Shown one piece after another: positions 8,199 through 17,089 of a DNA stretch of 64,000 bases (the stretch's first letter is position 1; the number at the start of each line of letters is the position of its first letter). Both the position numbers and the translations under genes were made by a program. The notes under the pieces were generated by a model. It was not told the DNA's origin and did no database searches. It saw only the letters and a list, made by a program, of their open reading frames with translations. This DNA comes from Microbacterium galbinum. GTDB lineage: Bacteria; Actinomycetota; Actinomycetes; Actinomycetales; Microbacteriaceae. The stretch spans positions 310,001-374,000 of the forward strand of contig NZ_JAHWXM010000002.1 in the NCBI RefSeq assembly GCF_023091225.1, written 5' to 3'.

Positions 8199-8537
8199 TT
8201 AGGGCGACGTGGACGCCCTGCCTGCGCGATTCGCTACAACGAGTGCGATCACCGTGGTGAGGACGAAGATGACGACAACCGCGATCGCTCCGATCGTCGT
8301 CACGATCCCGCTGCTCGCGAAAGATACGACGGCCGCAATCACACTCGCAGCGAATCCAACCCAGACGGAGGCTGACGCGGACCGGTGAGAGGCAGTCCAG
8401 GAAGCGTCGCTTCTCATGGTCGCGACCGTGCGGATGCCGGCAAGACGATTCCGTCGGAGATCCCCCCGCGCGGCGAGCTCGACTACGATCCCGGTCACCA
8501 AGAGCAGGACTGGGAACACCCCTGCGATCACCTCCAC
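8199..8537 (-). CDS. SdpI-family membrane protein
   Basis: 112 aa with three membrane helices (about 3-21, 57-75, 80-102). Between helices 1 and 2 is the SdpI/YfhL signature: RRNRLAGIRTVATMRSD followed by ASWTASHR. In Bacillus, SdpI gives immunity to the SdpC toxin and binds the SdpR repressor; most actinobacterial relatives have no known role. It is preceded by a nine-base gap after another small membrane protein on the same strand, so the two form an operon. Here it could be an immunity or housekeeping membrane protein; no SdpABC-like toxin genes are nearby. Confidence 0.7.
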   Translation of the reverse strand: MEVIAGVFPVLLLVTGIVVELAARGDLRRNRLAGIRTVATMRSDASWTASHRSASASVWVGFAASVIAAVVSFASSGIVTTIGAIAVVVIFVLTTVIALVVANRAGRASTSP

Positions 8538-8546
8538 GGGAACACC

Positions 8547-8858
8547 CTACGAAGCCTCATTCGAGCGTCCAGCGCGAGCGACGCGACGATTGTGCAACGC
8601 CAATACGGCGAAAGCCGCTGCGGGGCCACCGATGACGATCATCATCACCCACTGCCACCCCTCGCCTGCAACGAGCACTGCGCCCAGCACGATCAGCCCT
8701 GCGCCGATCCCTCGCATCGTCGCGGATCCGCGCGGCGAGGTCTGCGGGCGCTTCCCGAACGGGATCGGCGTCAGCTCGTTCGCTCGAATGGTTCGAGAAA
8801 GCGCTGTGTGAAACAGCACGATGCCGGCGACTGACGCAACGATTCCGACTACGAACAT
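8547..8858 (-). CDS. Small two-to-three-helix membrane protein
   Basis: 103 aa from the ATG at 8858, preceded by CGAGGGC as ribosome binding site. Upstream codons to 8990 lack a matching pattern. Residues 1-20 (FVVGIVASVAGIVLFHTAL), 53-70 and 72-92 are hydrophobic. No family is recognised. It is the first gene of a two-gene operon with the SdpI-like protein. Confidence 0.6.
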   Translation of the reverse strand: MFVVGIVASVAGIVLFHTALSRTIRANELTPIPFGKRPQTSPRGSATMRGIGAGLIVLGAVLVAGEGWQWVMMIVIGGPAAAFAVLALHNRRVARAGRSNEAS

Positions 8859-9199
8859 GCCCTCGACGGTATCAGCGGAGCCCGGACCTGTCGCGAGGCC
8901 AGCGACCTCACGGTACGACTTTGCGACGGCGCGAACCCTCGCGATCCTGCTCGGCGACTGGCCAAGAGCCGTACACCAACTCAGCCCCATCTCACTTCAA
9001 CGTCTGGCCCATTACCGACGATAAGAACACTTATCCGGACTATCGGCGCAGCCGAGCCTCAATCACCGGCGGGCCCACACTCCGATAAGGCGCCAGGAGG
9101 GCCTTCAGCGCGAACCCGTGTCTCGTGGGCCGGGGTCCACGACCCGCCTCCGACACTCGCATGCATGCTCAACAGGTCTAAGTTCATGACCCGCGGTTC
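8859..9199. other. Divergent intergenic region
   Basis: A 341-base gap between the leftward membrane-protein operon and the rightward OLD-type gene, so it should hold both promoters. It has a perfect inverted repeat GATAAG-AACA-CTTATC at 9020-9035, and a related CCGATAAGG lies at 9082-9090. No coding frame of credible quality is seen. Confidence 0.4.
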
Positions 9200-10933
9200 A
9201 TGTCGGGAACTGCGGGCCTCCGCGATACTGGGTTGGTGACACTCATCGAGGGTTTCCGCTTCCGCGGGTACCGCAGCTTTCCTTCGGACGACCTAGCCAC
9301 TCTCGCCCCCTTGAACAAGATAAATCTGATCGCGGGGCAGAACAACGCTGGGAAATCCAACGTGCTCCGAGTAGTGATGAATGCGTACTCCCGAGAGAAT
9401 CAACCGTCTTCCACATGGGACCGACCGCTACTCGACGCAGATCATGAGTTCCGAAGGTCTCAGTTGTACCGCGTCGCCGAGGTCATGACATGGCCGGGGC
9501 TGGCACAACTTGACCAATACGTACGCGACCGCCTCCGTGACTTCTTACACGCTCCCTTGCTCGGAGGCTCCGACGGTCAACTCTGGTTGCCTATCGCCAG
9601 TGGGGGGAACGTGGACGATACGGCGCTCCGTGACGTCTCGTTGCGAGTCGGCGACAGTCCCGTTGCCTCAGACCTTTCCATGACGTTGACCCACACCGGC
9701 GGCGGGGGGCAAGGCGAGGACGCCTATCGGATCCTGCAGCACGTAGCGGCGGCGAAGCCCGTGCCTCCGGAGGCGTTCCTCATCGGCGGTGTCCGAAACA
9801 TCTCGCAGGAGAGCGATCAAACGCCGGACCTCAATGGATTGAGCATCAAACGTCGGCTGATGGAGCTGCAGAACCCTGCGACCGAACGGCTGTCAGACAA
9901 GGAGCGGTTCGTCTCTGTGCAGGAGTTCGTGCGCGCTGTGCTCGAAGACCCGACAGTAACGATCGAGGTGCCACACGATCTGTCGACGATCCACGTCACG
10001 CAGTCCGGGCGCACACTCCCGATCGAAAACTTGGGCACAGGGGTACATGAGGTAGTCATTATCGCCGCTGCGGCGACGGTGATCCAGGATTCTGTCCTGT
10101 GTATCGAAGAGCCAGAGGTACACCTACATCCCGTGCTGCAGCGCAAGCTCCTTCGATACCTCGCGACAAGCACAAGCAATCAGTACTTCATTGCTACCCA
10201 TTCAGCGCACATGCTCGACTCATCGATTGGTTCGATTTTCCACGTAACCATGGACGAGGGACGATCTCGGGTCCGTTATGCGGGTATGGCACGCGACAGA
10301 TCGCTAATTTGCGCGGACCTCGGCTACCGCCCGTCTGACCTGGTTCAGACGAACGCCGTGATCTGGGTCGAAGGCCCTTCTGATCGGATCTACATCAAGT
10401 CGTGGATAGATCGGCTCGCGCCCGAGGAGTTCGCAGAGGGAACTCATTATTCAATCATGTTCTACGGAGGAGCGCTTCTAAGCGAATTGTCGCCACTGGA
10501 TACCGATGAAGTGCAGGAGTTCGTAAGTCTGCGCAGCTTGAACAGATACATGGTCGTCGTCATTGACTCGGACCGGCAGAGAGCACGATCGAAACTAAAT
10601 CGAAGCAAACGTCGAGTAATCGAGGAACTCGCACAGGATCCCCAATCCGGGTTCGCTTGGGTGACCGCGGGGTACACGATCGAAAATTACGTGCCGGAGC
10701 AATTACTCGATCACGCAATCCGCGTGGCGCATCCGTCAACATCCGCGCGGGCCTTTGACGCGCAAGATAGATGGGTCAATCCTCTCACCGAGCGGAGGCT
10801 CGGAATCCGCCCCAGCAAGGTCGCGATTGCAAAGATCGCGATATCCGGTGACGACACGTCGTGGCCATACGATCTGAAGACTCGCGTGCGGGAAATTGTC
10901 GATCTTATTCGCAGGGCCAACGGTCAAATCTAG
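9200..10933 (+). CDS. OLD-family ATPase-TOPRIM nuclease
   Basis: 577 aa. The N-terminal ABC-type ATPase has Walker A GQNNAGKS (46-53), a signature-like LGTGVHE (about 279-285), Walker B VLCIEEPEVHLHP (about 299-311) and the switch His in ATHSAHM (about 332). The C-terminal TOPRIM nuclease has the catalytic Glu in VIWVEGPSD (about 386) and the acidic DSD in VVIDSDRQR (about 454). This architecture is that of OLD (overcoming lysogenization defect) proteins, used in Gabija, PARIS-like and other anti-phage systems. No UvrD-like GajB helicase follows; instead a zinc-binding protein starts 50 bases downstream. A GTG at 9236 is an alternative start. GC is visibly lower than the core genes. Confidence 0.9.
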   Translation: MSGTAGLRDTGLVTLIEGFRFRGYRSFPSDDLATLAPLNKINLIAGQNNAGKSNVLRVVMNAYSRENQPSSTWDRPLLDADHEFRRSQLYRVAEVMTWPGLAQLDQYVRDRLRDFLHAPLLGGSDGQLWLPIASGGNVDDTALRDVSLRVGDSPVASDLSMTLTHTGGGGQGEDAYRILQHVAAAKPVPPEAFLIGGVRNISQESDQTPDLNGLSIKRRLMELQNPATERLSDKERFVSVQEFVRAVLEDPTVTIEVPHDLSTIHVTQSGRTLPIENLGTGVHEVVIIAAAATVIQDSVLCIEEPEVHLHPVLQRKLLRYLATSTSNQYFIATHSAHMLDSSIGSIFHVTMDEGRSRVRYAGMARDRSLICADLGYRPSDLVQTNAVIWVEGPSDRIYIKSWIDRLAPEEFAEGTHYSIMFYGGALLSELSPLDTDEVQEFVSLRSLNRYMVVVIDSDRQRARSKLNRSKRRVIEELAQDPQSGFAWVTAGYTIENYVPEQLLDHAIRVAHPSTSARAFDAQDRWVNPLTERRLGIRPSKVAIAKIAISGDDTSWPYDLKTRVREIVDLIRRANGQI

Positions 10934-10983
10934 GCGCTTCATAGTGCGTCTATCGCGTGGGCTAGCGTCGGCACCATCCGCGT

Positions 10984-11841
10984 ATGCGCATAGGGAATAC
11001 AACGCGGGTCGGGAGGGTTGAAGGCCACGTGCAGGGACACCAACCTACTAATCCGCGGACGCATGCGAGGTCCGGAACTTGTACCATCTGCGGTCGGTAC
11101 GCCGAGTTGACGTTTGCGCATGTACCACCCAAAGCTGCATGGAATCGGGGACATTTTCGGCGATCGGTGGCTACTTCCAATCGCGAAATGAAGTTCGATC
11201 GAGGACGCGACGGCGGCGTAGGGCTGTATGCGCACTGCGAAGAGTGCAGAATCTTGACGTCCCCTTGGGATGACGAGTATCTTCGGTGGGCTCAAGCGGT
11301 CGCCCGCATCGCGATCTCATCTCCAGGGCTCGGTCAGCGGACTGCACTGAACTTGGTCGCGGCATCGGCGCGGCCCGGCCGCTTCGCTCGGGCGGCGATC
11401 GCTGGGTTAACGAGCCTTACAGACGGACTTCGAGCTTCGGATCCTCGCTTCGTTGATGCTGTCCTTACCGGAGCCTGCGTCCCGCCGACCGCAGATACTG
11501 AACTCCGATTCTTCCTCGCTGTAACCGAGTCGGTCGCTGTGCCGCTGATTCAGGGGTCGCACAGGGCAGAAGGCGTTACCGTGAATCTCCGTGAAGGGTC
11601 GGTGAAAAGTCACCGAATGGTGAGCGCCGTGTCACACTTCCCGCCATTCAGCGCAATCTTGGCCTATCGTGCAACCGAGATTCACCGAACACATCGAGAC
11701 TGTACGGATTGGCTCCAGTACTCTCCCGACGAAGTCGTCGAGAACTTTCGGATCACCTTGCCTGTTGTCCGCCTGGTTGAAGGGGCTGTCGCCAGCGTGC
11801 AACCTATCGCGGCACGAGCCTTCGAACCAGGATCGATCTAG
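10984..11841 (+). CDS. HNH-like CxxC/HVPP zinc protein, partner of OLD ATPase
   Basis: 285 aa. The N-terminal third has a zinc-knuckle pattern: CTICG at about 33-37, FAHVPPKAAW with a conserved His at about 47, and CEEC at about 81-84 followed by DDEYLRWA. This resembles HNH-type folds, but the Asn after the second CxxC is absent (CEECRILT), so nuclease activity is doubtful. The remaining 190 residues are an unrecognised mixed alpha/beta region. It lies 50 bases behind the OLD gene on the same strand and shares its composition, so the two are likely one transcription unit. It could be an effector, target-recognition subunit or nuclease of an OLD-based defence pair; that is inference. Confidence 0.6.
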   Translation: MRIGNTTRVGRVEGHVQGHQPTNPRTHARSGTCTICGRYAELTFAHVPPKAAWNRGHFRRSVATSNREMKFDRGRDGGVGLYAHCEECRILTSPWDDEYLRWAQAVARIAISSPGLGQRTALNLVAASARPGRFARAAIAGLTSLTDGLRASDPRFVDAVLTGACVPPTADTELRFFLAVTESVAVPLIQGSHRAEGVTVNLREGSVKSHRMVSAVSHFPPFSAILAYRATEIHRTHRDCTDWLQYSPDEVVENFRITLPVVRLVEGAVASVQPIAARAFEPGSI

Positions 11842-12067
11842 CCGTTCCTTGCCACTCGTCGCTTCTCTGGGGACAAGAGCTGAGTTGGTTCGTGCCGGGC
11901 TGCATGCTGAGGCTAGCCACCTTCAGTGCTCGGTTCAGCGTCGCCGCACTTCCCATCACCAGACCGGACGGTGCGCCTTGGGAAGAGTGAGACTCCAGCT
12001 GCAGCGGGACGGGGGTGGCCGATGAGTGAGTCGGCCTGACTTGGATTCATCGTCACTAGGACGCGAG
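11842..12067. other. Convergent intergenic region
   Basis: 226 bases between the convergent OLD-pair and Septu-like operons. No credible ORF, T-tailed hairpin or repeat was recognised. Confidence 0.4.
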
Positions 12068-12961
12068 TCAAGCTCCCAAGGAACAGAACCACGCGCTGCC
12101 CGCGAGCGCCTCGTACACCACGCCTCGTCTGCTGTTCGCATCGACACGAAACGCGATAGCCGCTGTCTCGGCCAGCAGAGCCGAAGCAACTTCTGCTGAA
12201 TGCCCAGCCACAATCCGTGGATCGGCCTCGCGGGCCTCGCGTTCTGCCTCTTCGTCGTCCGGACGAGGGGGAGTTCCTCGAAGGCTTTCTCGCGCCTCGG
12301 CGATATCTTTGCCCGACACCGAAGAAAAGAGAAACGCGAGTCCCAAAGTTTTGAATTGGTTGCTGATCCTTGCGCGTTCATCCTCCTCAAGGTCAGCCGC
12401 AGGCGCGGCGAAAAATTCGAGCGCACCGCTTCCCTTTTCTATCACGCGGGCATACAGCCAACGAGACTCGACTGACTCAAAGAACGGGTGAAACAGCTCT
12501 GTGGTGCTCTCCGTCGCGACATAGTCACCCAACTTGTGATTGCACTGATGACACGCCGGGACGAGGTTCCATGGCTCAACCGCAAGCCCCCCAATGATGC
12601 TCTGCGGCACGAAGTGGTCGAGAGTTTTAGCATGCCCGTACTGGCAATAGCTACATAGCTCAAAAGTCGCCGAGGCTACGAGGCGGTCATAGTGATCGCG
12701 CGCCCCGCCGGTGGGCTTTGACATGTGATTGTCGTACACCCATCTCATTTCGTCGTCGGTGACTTCGGTCAACCCATAATCGGCAGCGCGCATTTGTCGG
12801 CACCCGTCGCCGATGACTTCTGACCCATACCTCTCATGGTTGGCTTCTAGTTCAGACCTGGCGGCACGAACTCGATTGCGAAGGTCGGGGTTTCGGATCT
12901 TCCTGGCCGCATCAGTGGCGATCTCTGCGGCTGAGATGTCAGTGGTCTCAACGGCCCACAT
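12068..12961 (-). CDS. HNH endonuclease, Septu PtuB-like
   Basis: 297 aa. It carries the classic PtuB-type HNH: PTGGARDHYDRLVASA (83-98), LCSYC (102-106), TLDHFVPQS with the catalytic DH (113-121), and NLVPACHQCN (132-141), which closes the zinc site and supplies the Asn. The C-terminal half is helical and charged. The start overlaps the end of the ATPase gene by 14 bases, so the two are translationally coupled. In Septu systems the PtuA ATPase holds the PtuB nuclease until phage infection is sensed. I call it Septu-like rather than assigning a subtype. Confidence 0.85.
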   Translation of the reverse strand: MWAVETTDISAAEIATDAARKIRNPDLRNRVRAARSELEANHERYGSEVIGDGCRQMRAADYGLTEVTDDEMRWVYDNHMSKPTGGARDHYDRLVASATFELCSYCQYGHAKTLDHFVPQSIIGGLAVEPWNLVPACHQCNHKLGDYVATESTTELFHPFFESVESRWLYARVIEKGSGALEFFAAPAADLEEDERARISNQFKTLGLAFLFSSVSGKDIAEARESLRGTPPRPDDEEAEREAREADPRIVAGHSAEVASALLAETAAIAFRVDANSRRGVVYEALAGSAWFCSLGA

Positions 12962-14717
12962 GTTGCCGTCCCATGACTTCGATCATGGATCGGAGAACTG
13001 AACGTCCCTCGGCTCCGACTTGCCCTCCAAGCGACTCCAGTGCGGCCTCATATCCCTCGGCGGCGAAGTTTCTCGCGGTTTCGAGGAGGATTCCGTGATA
13101 GCCGGTGGCAGTGACTTCCAAACCGAAGAGTTCGCTTGTGAGTGTTCCGACGTTCTCGCCAAATGTCTCGATCGCCGGTCGGCGGAGCGTCGTGACGTCA
13201 CCCTTGCGGTTCATCTTCCACACACAGTCACGCGGTACCTCTTGGAGGACTACCGGGGAGTGCGTGGCCACAACGGCAACGCCATTTCGATTGAGAAGGA
13301 GGTCGCTGAGGGCCCGCACGAACGCGGAAAGTAGCGGGGGATGAAGATGCGCCTCGGGTTCATCGAGTAGAACGAGACTCTTCTCTGACACAGTCTCGAC
13401 GAGTTTCGTGGTCGTGAGCAGGACGATCTTATGGCCCGAACTCAGTCGCTTGAACAGACGGCCCAAGCGGTTGAGTGTCTCATCCTCGGAATCCGTACTC
13501 TCATGCCCCTCAACTACGTCCGCGATGCCCGATGCGGCGAAGACCGGGTCGCTTTCGAGCAGCCGGAGCGCTCCTGCGAGCCGATCTTTCCGCGCGCCCC
13601 GTAAACAACTCCGCGATGACTTGGTGAACTCGCTGGCGATCGCCCGAGGCCCTTTGATGCGATCGGCCTCGTCCTTCGAGGCGCCGACCAGCTTAAGGCC
13701 CACGTAGTGATAGGTGAGGCTCTTGGTGCGATCCTGAGCAACTGACAGCGGCTCGAATGCATCGAAAGCACTGAATGAAACAGAAACCAGGTTCGATATC
13801 TGACCACCACTTTCGCTCCGCGACGCATCCGACTGCACGAAATGCGTCGCCAGCGAGTTCAAGAATGTGCTCTTGCCGACGCCATTCCTCCCTACGATCA
13901 CGTGAATGTTGGTCGGAAGGGCGGAGTCTGGGTCGACCGCGAACGTGACCGACGGGGTTCCGGGAGCGTATGTCAGCTTGTATCTCAGATTAAACTCAGT
14001 CAACTTAGCGCCACCCTTCGCTAACCGGGAGAACTGCTCCTTGACGGTTAGCAGGGGGACATCTCGAAGAAGAGAAACCTTTGTGACGGGTTCATCCTGA
14101 GCCTTCTCAAGAAGGCCAGGCACATAGGCGAGATCGCGTAGTCCATCGAGAACCTCGTCCCGGGTCGATCCACCCAGGGCCGTGAGCGATTCGTAGAACG
14201 ACGAATCTTGGGCGAGCGAGAAGAACTCTGTCCCCAGGCGCTTGAAACTCTGCGGGGGGCCTGGCCGTCTTGAGACGCCCTCCTCGCCTTCGCCTCGTCC
14301 CGCTGGAGCAAGCCCAAATTTGCCGATCTTCGTTGTTCCGATTCGGTGTCGCGTTCCGTTGGCATCAACATAAGAAACAAAGAACGTCGTGGCGAACTTG
14401 AACCAATCGTCCCAGTCCTGCGATCGCAAGTACACAGTGTTCGGCCGGTCAAGGATCGTGTCGGAGCGAACACGTATGAACTTCAAAGCGTCACCTGTTT
14501 CGTCTGGCCCAGCGAGTTGGTATCGAGCATACGAGAGTCTGTATCCCTGTCTCCTAGTCCGCGAGCCACGGCGAAACCTGATTGAAGGTGGCTCAGGGAG
14601 GTGCCTAAAGCCGGCCCTCGGTGGTGGGGTGTGCACTGGCGCGCCAAATCTCAATCGGGATACTTGTGGCACCCATCGCCCGCAGACACGTCGGTGTGCA
14701 CCATGCGCTTGCTTCAC
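12948..14717 (-). CDS. AAA ATPase, Septu PtuA-like
   Basis: Up to 589 aa. ABC/SMC-type ATPase: Walker A GRNGVGKST (276-284), signature LSSGHKIVLL (about 426-434), Walker B KSLVLLDEPEAHLHPP (446-461), switch His in ATHSPVVLQEV (484-494). The conserved block ETFGENVGTLTSELFGLEV lies near the C-terminus. It is the ATPase of the pair with the overlapping HNH gene, and probably senses infection and controls the nuclease. Family-like sequence begins only near residue 60 (LSYARYQL). The first 55 residues look non-native and no ATG with a ribosome binding site is present, so the true start (a GTG near residue 28 or a non-standard codon) is uncertain, or the 5' end has been altered. Confidence 0.85.
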   Translation of the reverse strand: MKQAHGAHRRVCGRWVPQVSRLRFGAPVHTPPPRAGFRHLPEPPSIRFRRGSRTRRQGYRLSYARYQLAGPDETGDALKFIRVRSDTILDRPNTVYLRSQDWDDWFKFATTFFVSYVDANGTRHRIGTTKIGKFGLAPAGRGEGEEGVSRRPGPPQSFKRLGTEFFSLAQDSSFYESLTALGGSTRDEVLDGLRDLAYVPGLLEKAQDEPVTKVSLLRDVPLLTVKEQFSRLAKGGAKLTEFNLRYKLTYAPGTPSVTFAVDPDSALPTNIHVIVGRNGVGKSTFLNSLATHFVQSDASRSESGGQISNLVSVSFSAFDAFEPLSVAQDRTKSLTYHYVGLKLVGASKDEADRIKGPRAIASEFTKSSRSCLRGARKDRLAGALRLLESDPVFAASGIADVVEGHESTDSEDETLNRLGRLFKRLSSGHKIVLLTTTKLVETVSEKSLVLLDEPEAHLHPPLLSAFVRALSDLLLNRNGVAVVATHSPVVLQEVPRDCVWKMNRKGDVTTLRRPAIETFGENVGTLTSELFGLEVTATGYHGILLETARNFAAEGYEAALESLGGQVGAEGRSVLRSMIEVMGRQHVGR

Positions 14718-14769
14718 GACGACTAGTCAAATAGACGCGCGGCCGAGTGCACGCGGCGGCGAGGTGTTC

Positions 14770-15627
14770 TCAGGAGGCGTTGGCCGGCTCGCCTGGCTCA
14801 TCGGAGGCCTCCGGGTGGACGTGTTGCCACAGTGCCAGGAGCTCTCGGTCCTCGGCCTCGTGCCCGGGGTTGCCCACGGTCGCGAAGGGGTTCTCCGGTA
14901 GCTCGAATGCGTACGCCGGGTTGTTGAGAATCTTGCCTTTCTTCCCCTCGCGCATGGACTCGAGTATCCGATCGCCCATTGCCTGATCCAGGCTGAGCAT
15001 GATCCGGCACATGTTCTGGATCTCCTCCTCGGTCGACGGCGGGACGTCCTGCTCGGCCTCCAGTCGGCGCTTGCCCTCGATGTGCTCGCCGAGGCGCAAC
15101 TGCCATCCGATCTGGTGGACGTGCCCGATCACCTCCCGCACGGCGTCGACGTCGGCGATGCCCTCCGGCGTTACCGGATAACCCTGGGGAGAGACGTCGA
15201 CGTAGAACCCGCGCTGCTTCAGCAAGTTGTGGTCCCGCCGCCACTCCTCGATCGCACCGAGGACACGAGCATTCTCTTCCGGATCGGATGGCTCCACTCC
15301 AAACCAGTACTGCTCATCCACGAGGAATCTGTGCACGACCTCGAGCTTGAGTCCGTGGTCCCCCCAGACCTTCTTGAGCCAATCGTCGACGAACGGCTCG
15401 CCCTCTGGAGCGTATGCCATGCGGACGCGGCGCTCGTGCAGGGCGATCGCCTTGCCCGACTCCTCCATACCGAGAATCGCCAGCGACCTTGCCAACGGGA
15501 CGCTGTCGCCCTCGAGCATCGCCACGGCCGCCTGGAGCAGGCGATCGGCGTTGGAGAGCAGCGCGTCCTGCAGGGCGACGACCTGAGTGGGCTCAAGGTC
15601 ATCCGGGAGAAGCTGTCGACGGGCCAT
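14770..15627 (-). CDS. AbiV-family abortive-infection HEPN protein
   Basis: 285 aa from the ATG at 15627. Residues about 20-65 match the AbiV HEPN domain: NADRLLQAAVAMLEGDSVPLA, then LAILGMEESGKAIALHERR with the hallmark EESGK. Longer upstream frames to 15891 have low-complexity sequence. The rest is helical with several Trp and a charged C-terminus. In Lactococcus AbiV blocks phage translation and is countered by phage mutations; many HEPN proteins are RNases. It is monocistronic and sits 53 bases after the start of the Septu-like ATPase frame on the same strand. Domain call is good; activity is inferred. Confidence 0.75.
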   Translation of the reverse strand: MARRQLLPDDLEPTQVVALQDALLSNADRLLQAAVAMLEGDSVPLARSLAILGMEESGKAIALHERRVRMAYAPEGEPFVDDWLKKVWGDHGLKLEVVHRFLVDEQYWFGVEPSDPEENARVLGAIEEWRRDHNLLKQRGFYVDVSPQGYPVTPEGIADVDAVREVIGHVHQIGWQLRLGEHIEGKRRLEAEQDVPPSTEEEIQNMCRIMLSLDQAMGDRILESMREGKKGKILNNPAYAFELPENPFATVGNPGHEAEDRELLALWQHVHPEASDEPGEPANAS

Positions 15628-15975
15628 AGACCCAGTCTCGCCCCTACCTCCGATAGACGGTAGCCGGGGCGAGCCTGCCGGTGGTCTCGCAGCCAGTTCA
15701 GGATGCTCCGCGCTGTTCCAGCTGGAGCCGGTGCAGCCCAGCGTGCGCTGAGCACGCGCGGCTACCCTCGCCTGTCGGCAGCGGAGCCGACGCGGCCTCA
15801 GCTGACGGCTGACGCTACGGCCGCAATAAGTTGCGTGCTGCGCGAAGTCCCGAGCGGTCTGAGCACTGTATACCGGCGGACCCGCAGCCAACCATCAGAT
15901 CAGTAGACCGCGGCCGGTCTCCGGATGTGTCAGGATCATGCCATGTCGGCTCGGAGGTCGATGCGAAAGGAAGAC
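15628..15975. other. Divergent intergenic region
   Basis: 348 bases between the leftward AbiV gene and the rightward DUF4236 gene, so it should carry both promoters. An imperfect inverted repeat (GCCCCTACC ... GGTAGCCGGGGC) lies at about 15641-15672 near the AbiV start. A -10-like TATACC lies at about 15869. No credible gene. Confidence 0.35.
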
Positions 15976-17082
15976 ATGGGCTTCTCCATCAGGATCGCGC
16001 CGGGGGTGCGGGTGCGGGCCTCGTCGCGGGGCGTTCGCACGAGCATCGGGCCGCGGATCGCGCGTGTACACGTCGGGGCAGGGCGGACGGGGTTTTCCAC
16101 CGGGGCCGGACCCATCGGCTACTACACGTCTCTCGGCGGAGGGTCGCGGACTCGCGGCACTCGACAGGGCACCGGCTACGCGACATCGACTCTGGCAAGT
16201 GCCGCGCGCCTGGACAAGATCGACCGCACTATGGCACTCGCGGCGGCTCTAGATGCGATCGCCAGCCTGCACCAGGAGAAGTTCACTCTGGCGCAGCGCC
16301 CGGTCCTCCCTCCGCCTCCACCGGTGGACCCGGAGGCTGTGCGGAAGAGCCACGTGGATGCCGCCCTGAAGCGGATCAGCGCCTTCAAGCGGGCTGAGCG
16401 CCGCGCCGCCACTTCCAGCGCGATCGCGCACGCGGATCAGGCTGTCATGCAGGAGACGCATCGGCGCGTAGGGGCCTGGAAACAGGAGCAAGCAGAGCTC
16501 GATCAGTTCTGGGCGGCACTCCTCGCGAACGACCCCGCAACGGTCATGGACCAGCTCGCCTCGGCGTTCGAGGACAACGCGGCTCCCGCGGCGCCGCTGG
16601 CCGTCGAAGGCTCCGAAGCGACCCTAACCGTTCTTGTGCCCGACGAGCGGTCCTTGCCCGACCAGATGCCAGGGGTCACGGCCGCGGGCAACCCGAGCAT
16701 CCGCAAGATGACAAAGGCGGAGCGGGATGGCTACTCCCACCTCCTCGTGTGTGGCTACCTGCTGGCGACCGTCAAAGAAGCGTTCGCCGTCGCCCCGGGG
16801 CTCACGAGCATCCGTATCCTCGCGGTGCGCAGCGCCGGGATCACCGCATACGGCGAGCGACGCGGCGAGGCGATGGCCGCCGCCGTGATACAGCGCACAG
16901 CGCTCGACGGCGTCCGCTGGAAGGAGGTCAACGCCTCCGTGATCCTGATGGACGTGGCGTCCCAGCTGATCCTCAATCAGCGTCCTCCGAGCCCGGGGCT
17001 GCGTCCTCTCGATCTCGACAAAGAGCCCGAGATCGTCGCGATCATGGAGCGTATCGACTTCGACGACCTCGGAGAAGGCTGA
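15976..17082 (+). CDS. DUF4236 domain protein
   Basis: 368 aa. The ATG at 15976 follows AAAGGAAG at a proper distance. Residues 1-55 are a DUF4236 module (MGFSIRIAPGVRVRASS, then ARVHVGAGRTGFSTGAGP), a small Gly-rich beta unit of unknown function found in many bacteria. A helical, charged middle (about 85-190) and an alpha/beta C-terminal domain (about 205-360) follow. There are no membrane segments, so it is probably cytoplasmic. The next gene starts seven bases after the stop, so it is co-transcribed with a DUF2510/PASTA membrane protein and they may act together at the envelope. Confidence 0.7.
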   Translation: MGFSIRIAPGVRVRASSRGVRTSIGPRIARVHVGAGRTGFSTGAGPIGYYTSLGGGSRTRGTRQGTGYATSTLASAARLDKIDRTMALAAALDAIASLHQEKFTLAQRPVLPPPPPVDPEAVRKSHVDAALKRISAFKRAERRAATSSAIAHADQAVMQETHRRVGAWKQEQAELDQFWAALLANDPATVMDQLASAFEDNAAPAAPLAVEGSEATLTVLVPDERSLPDQMPGVTAAGNPSIRKMTKAERDGYSHLLVCGYLLATVKEAFAVAPGLTSIRILAVRSAGITAYGERRGEAMAAAVIQRTALDGVRWKEVNASVILMDVASQLILNQRPPSPGLRPLDLDKEPEIVAIMERIDFDDLGEG

Positions 17083-17089
17083 ACCGTCC

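Noticed and set aside
9200..10933. Classical Gabija system
   Set aside because: The OLD-type GajA-like protein is present, but no UvrD-type GajB helicase follows or precedes it.
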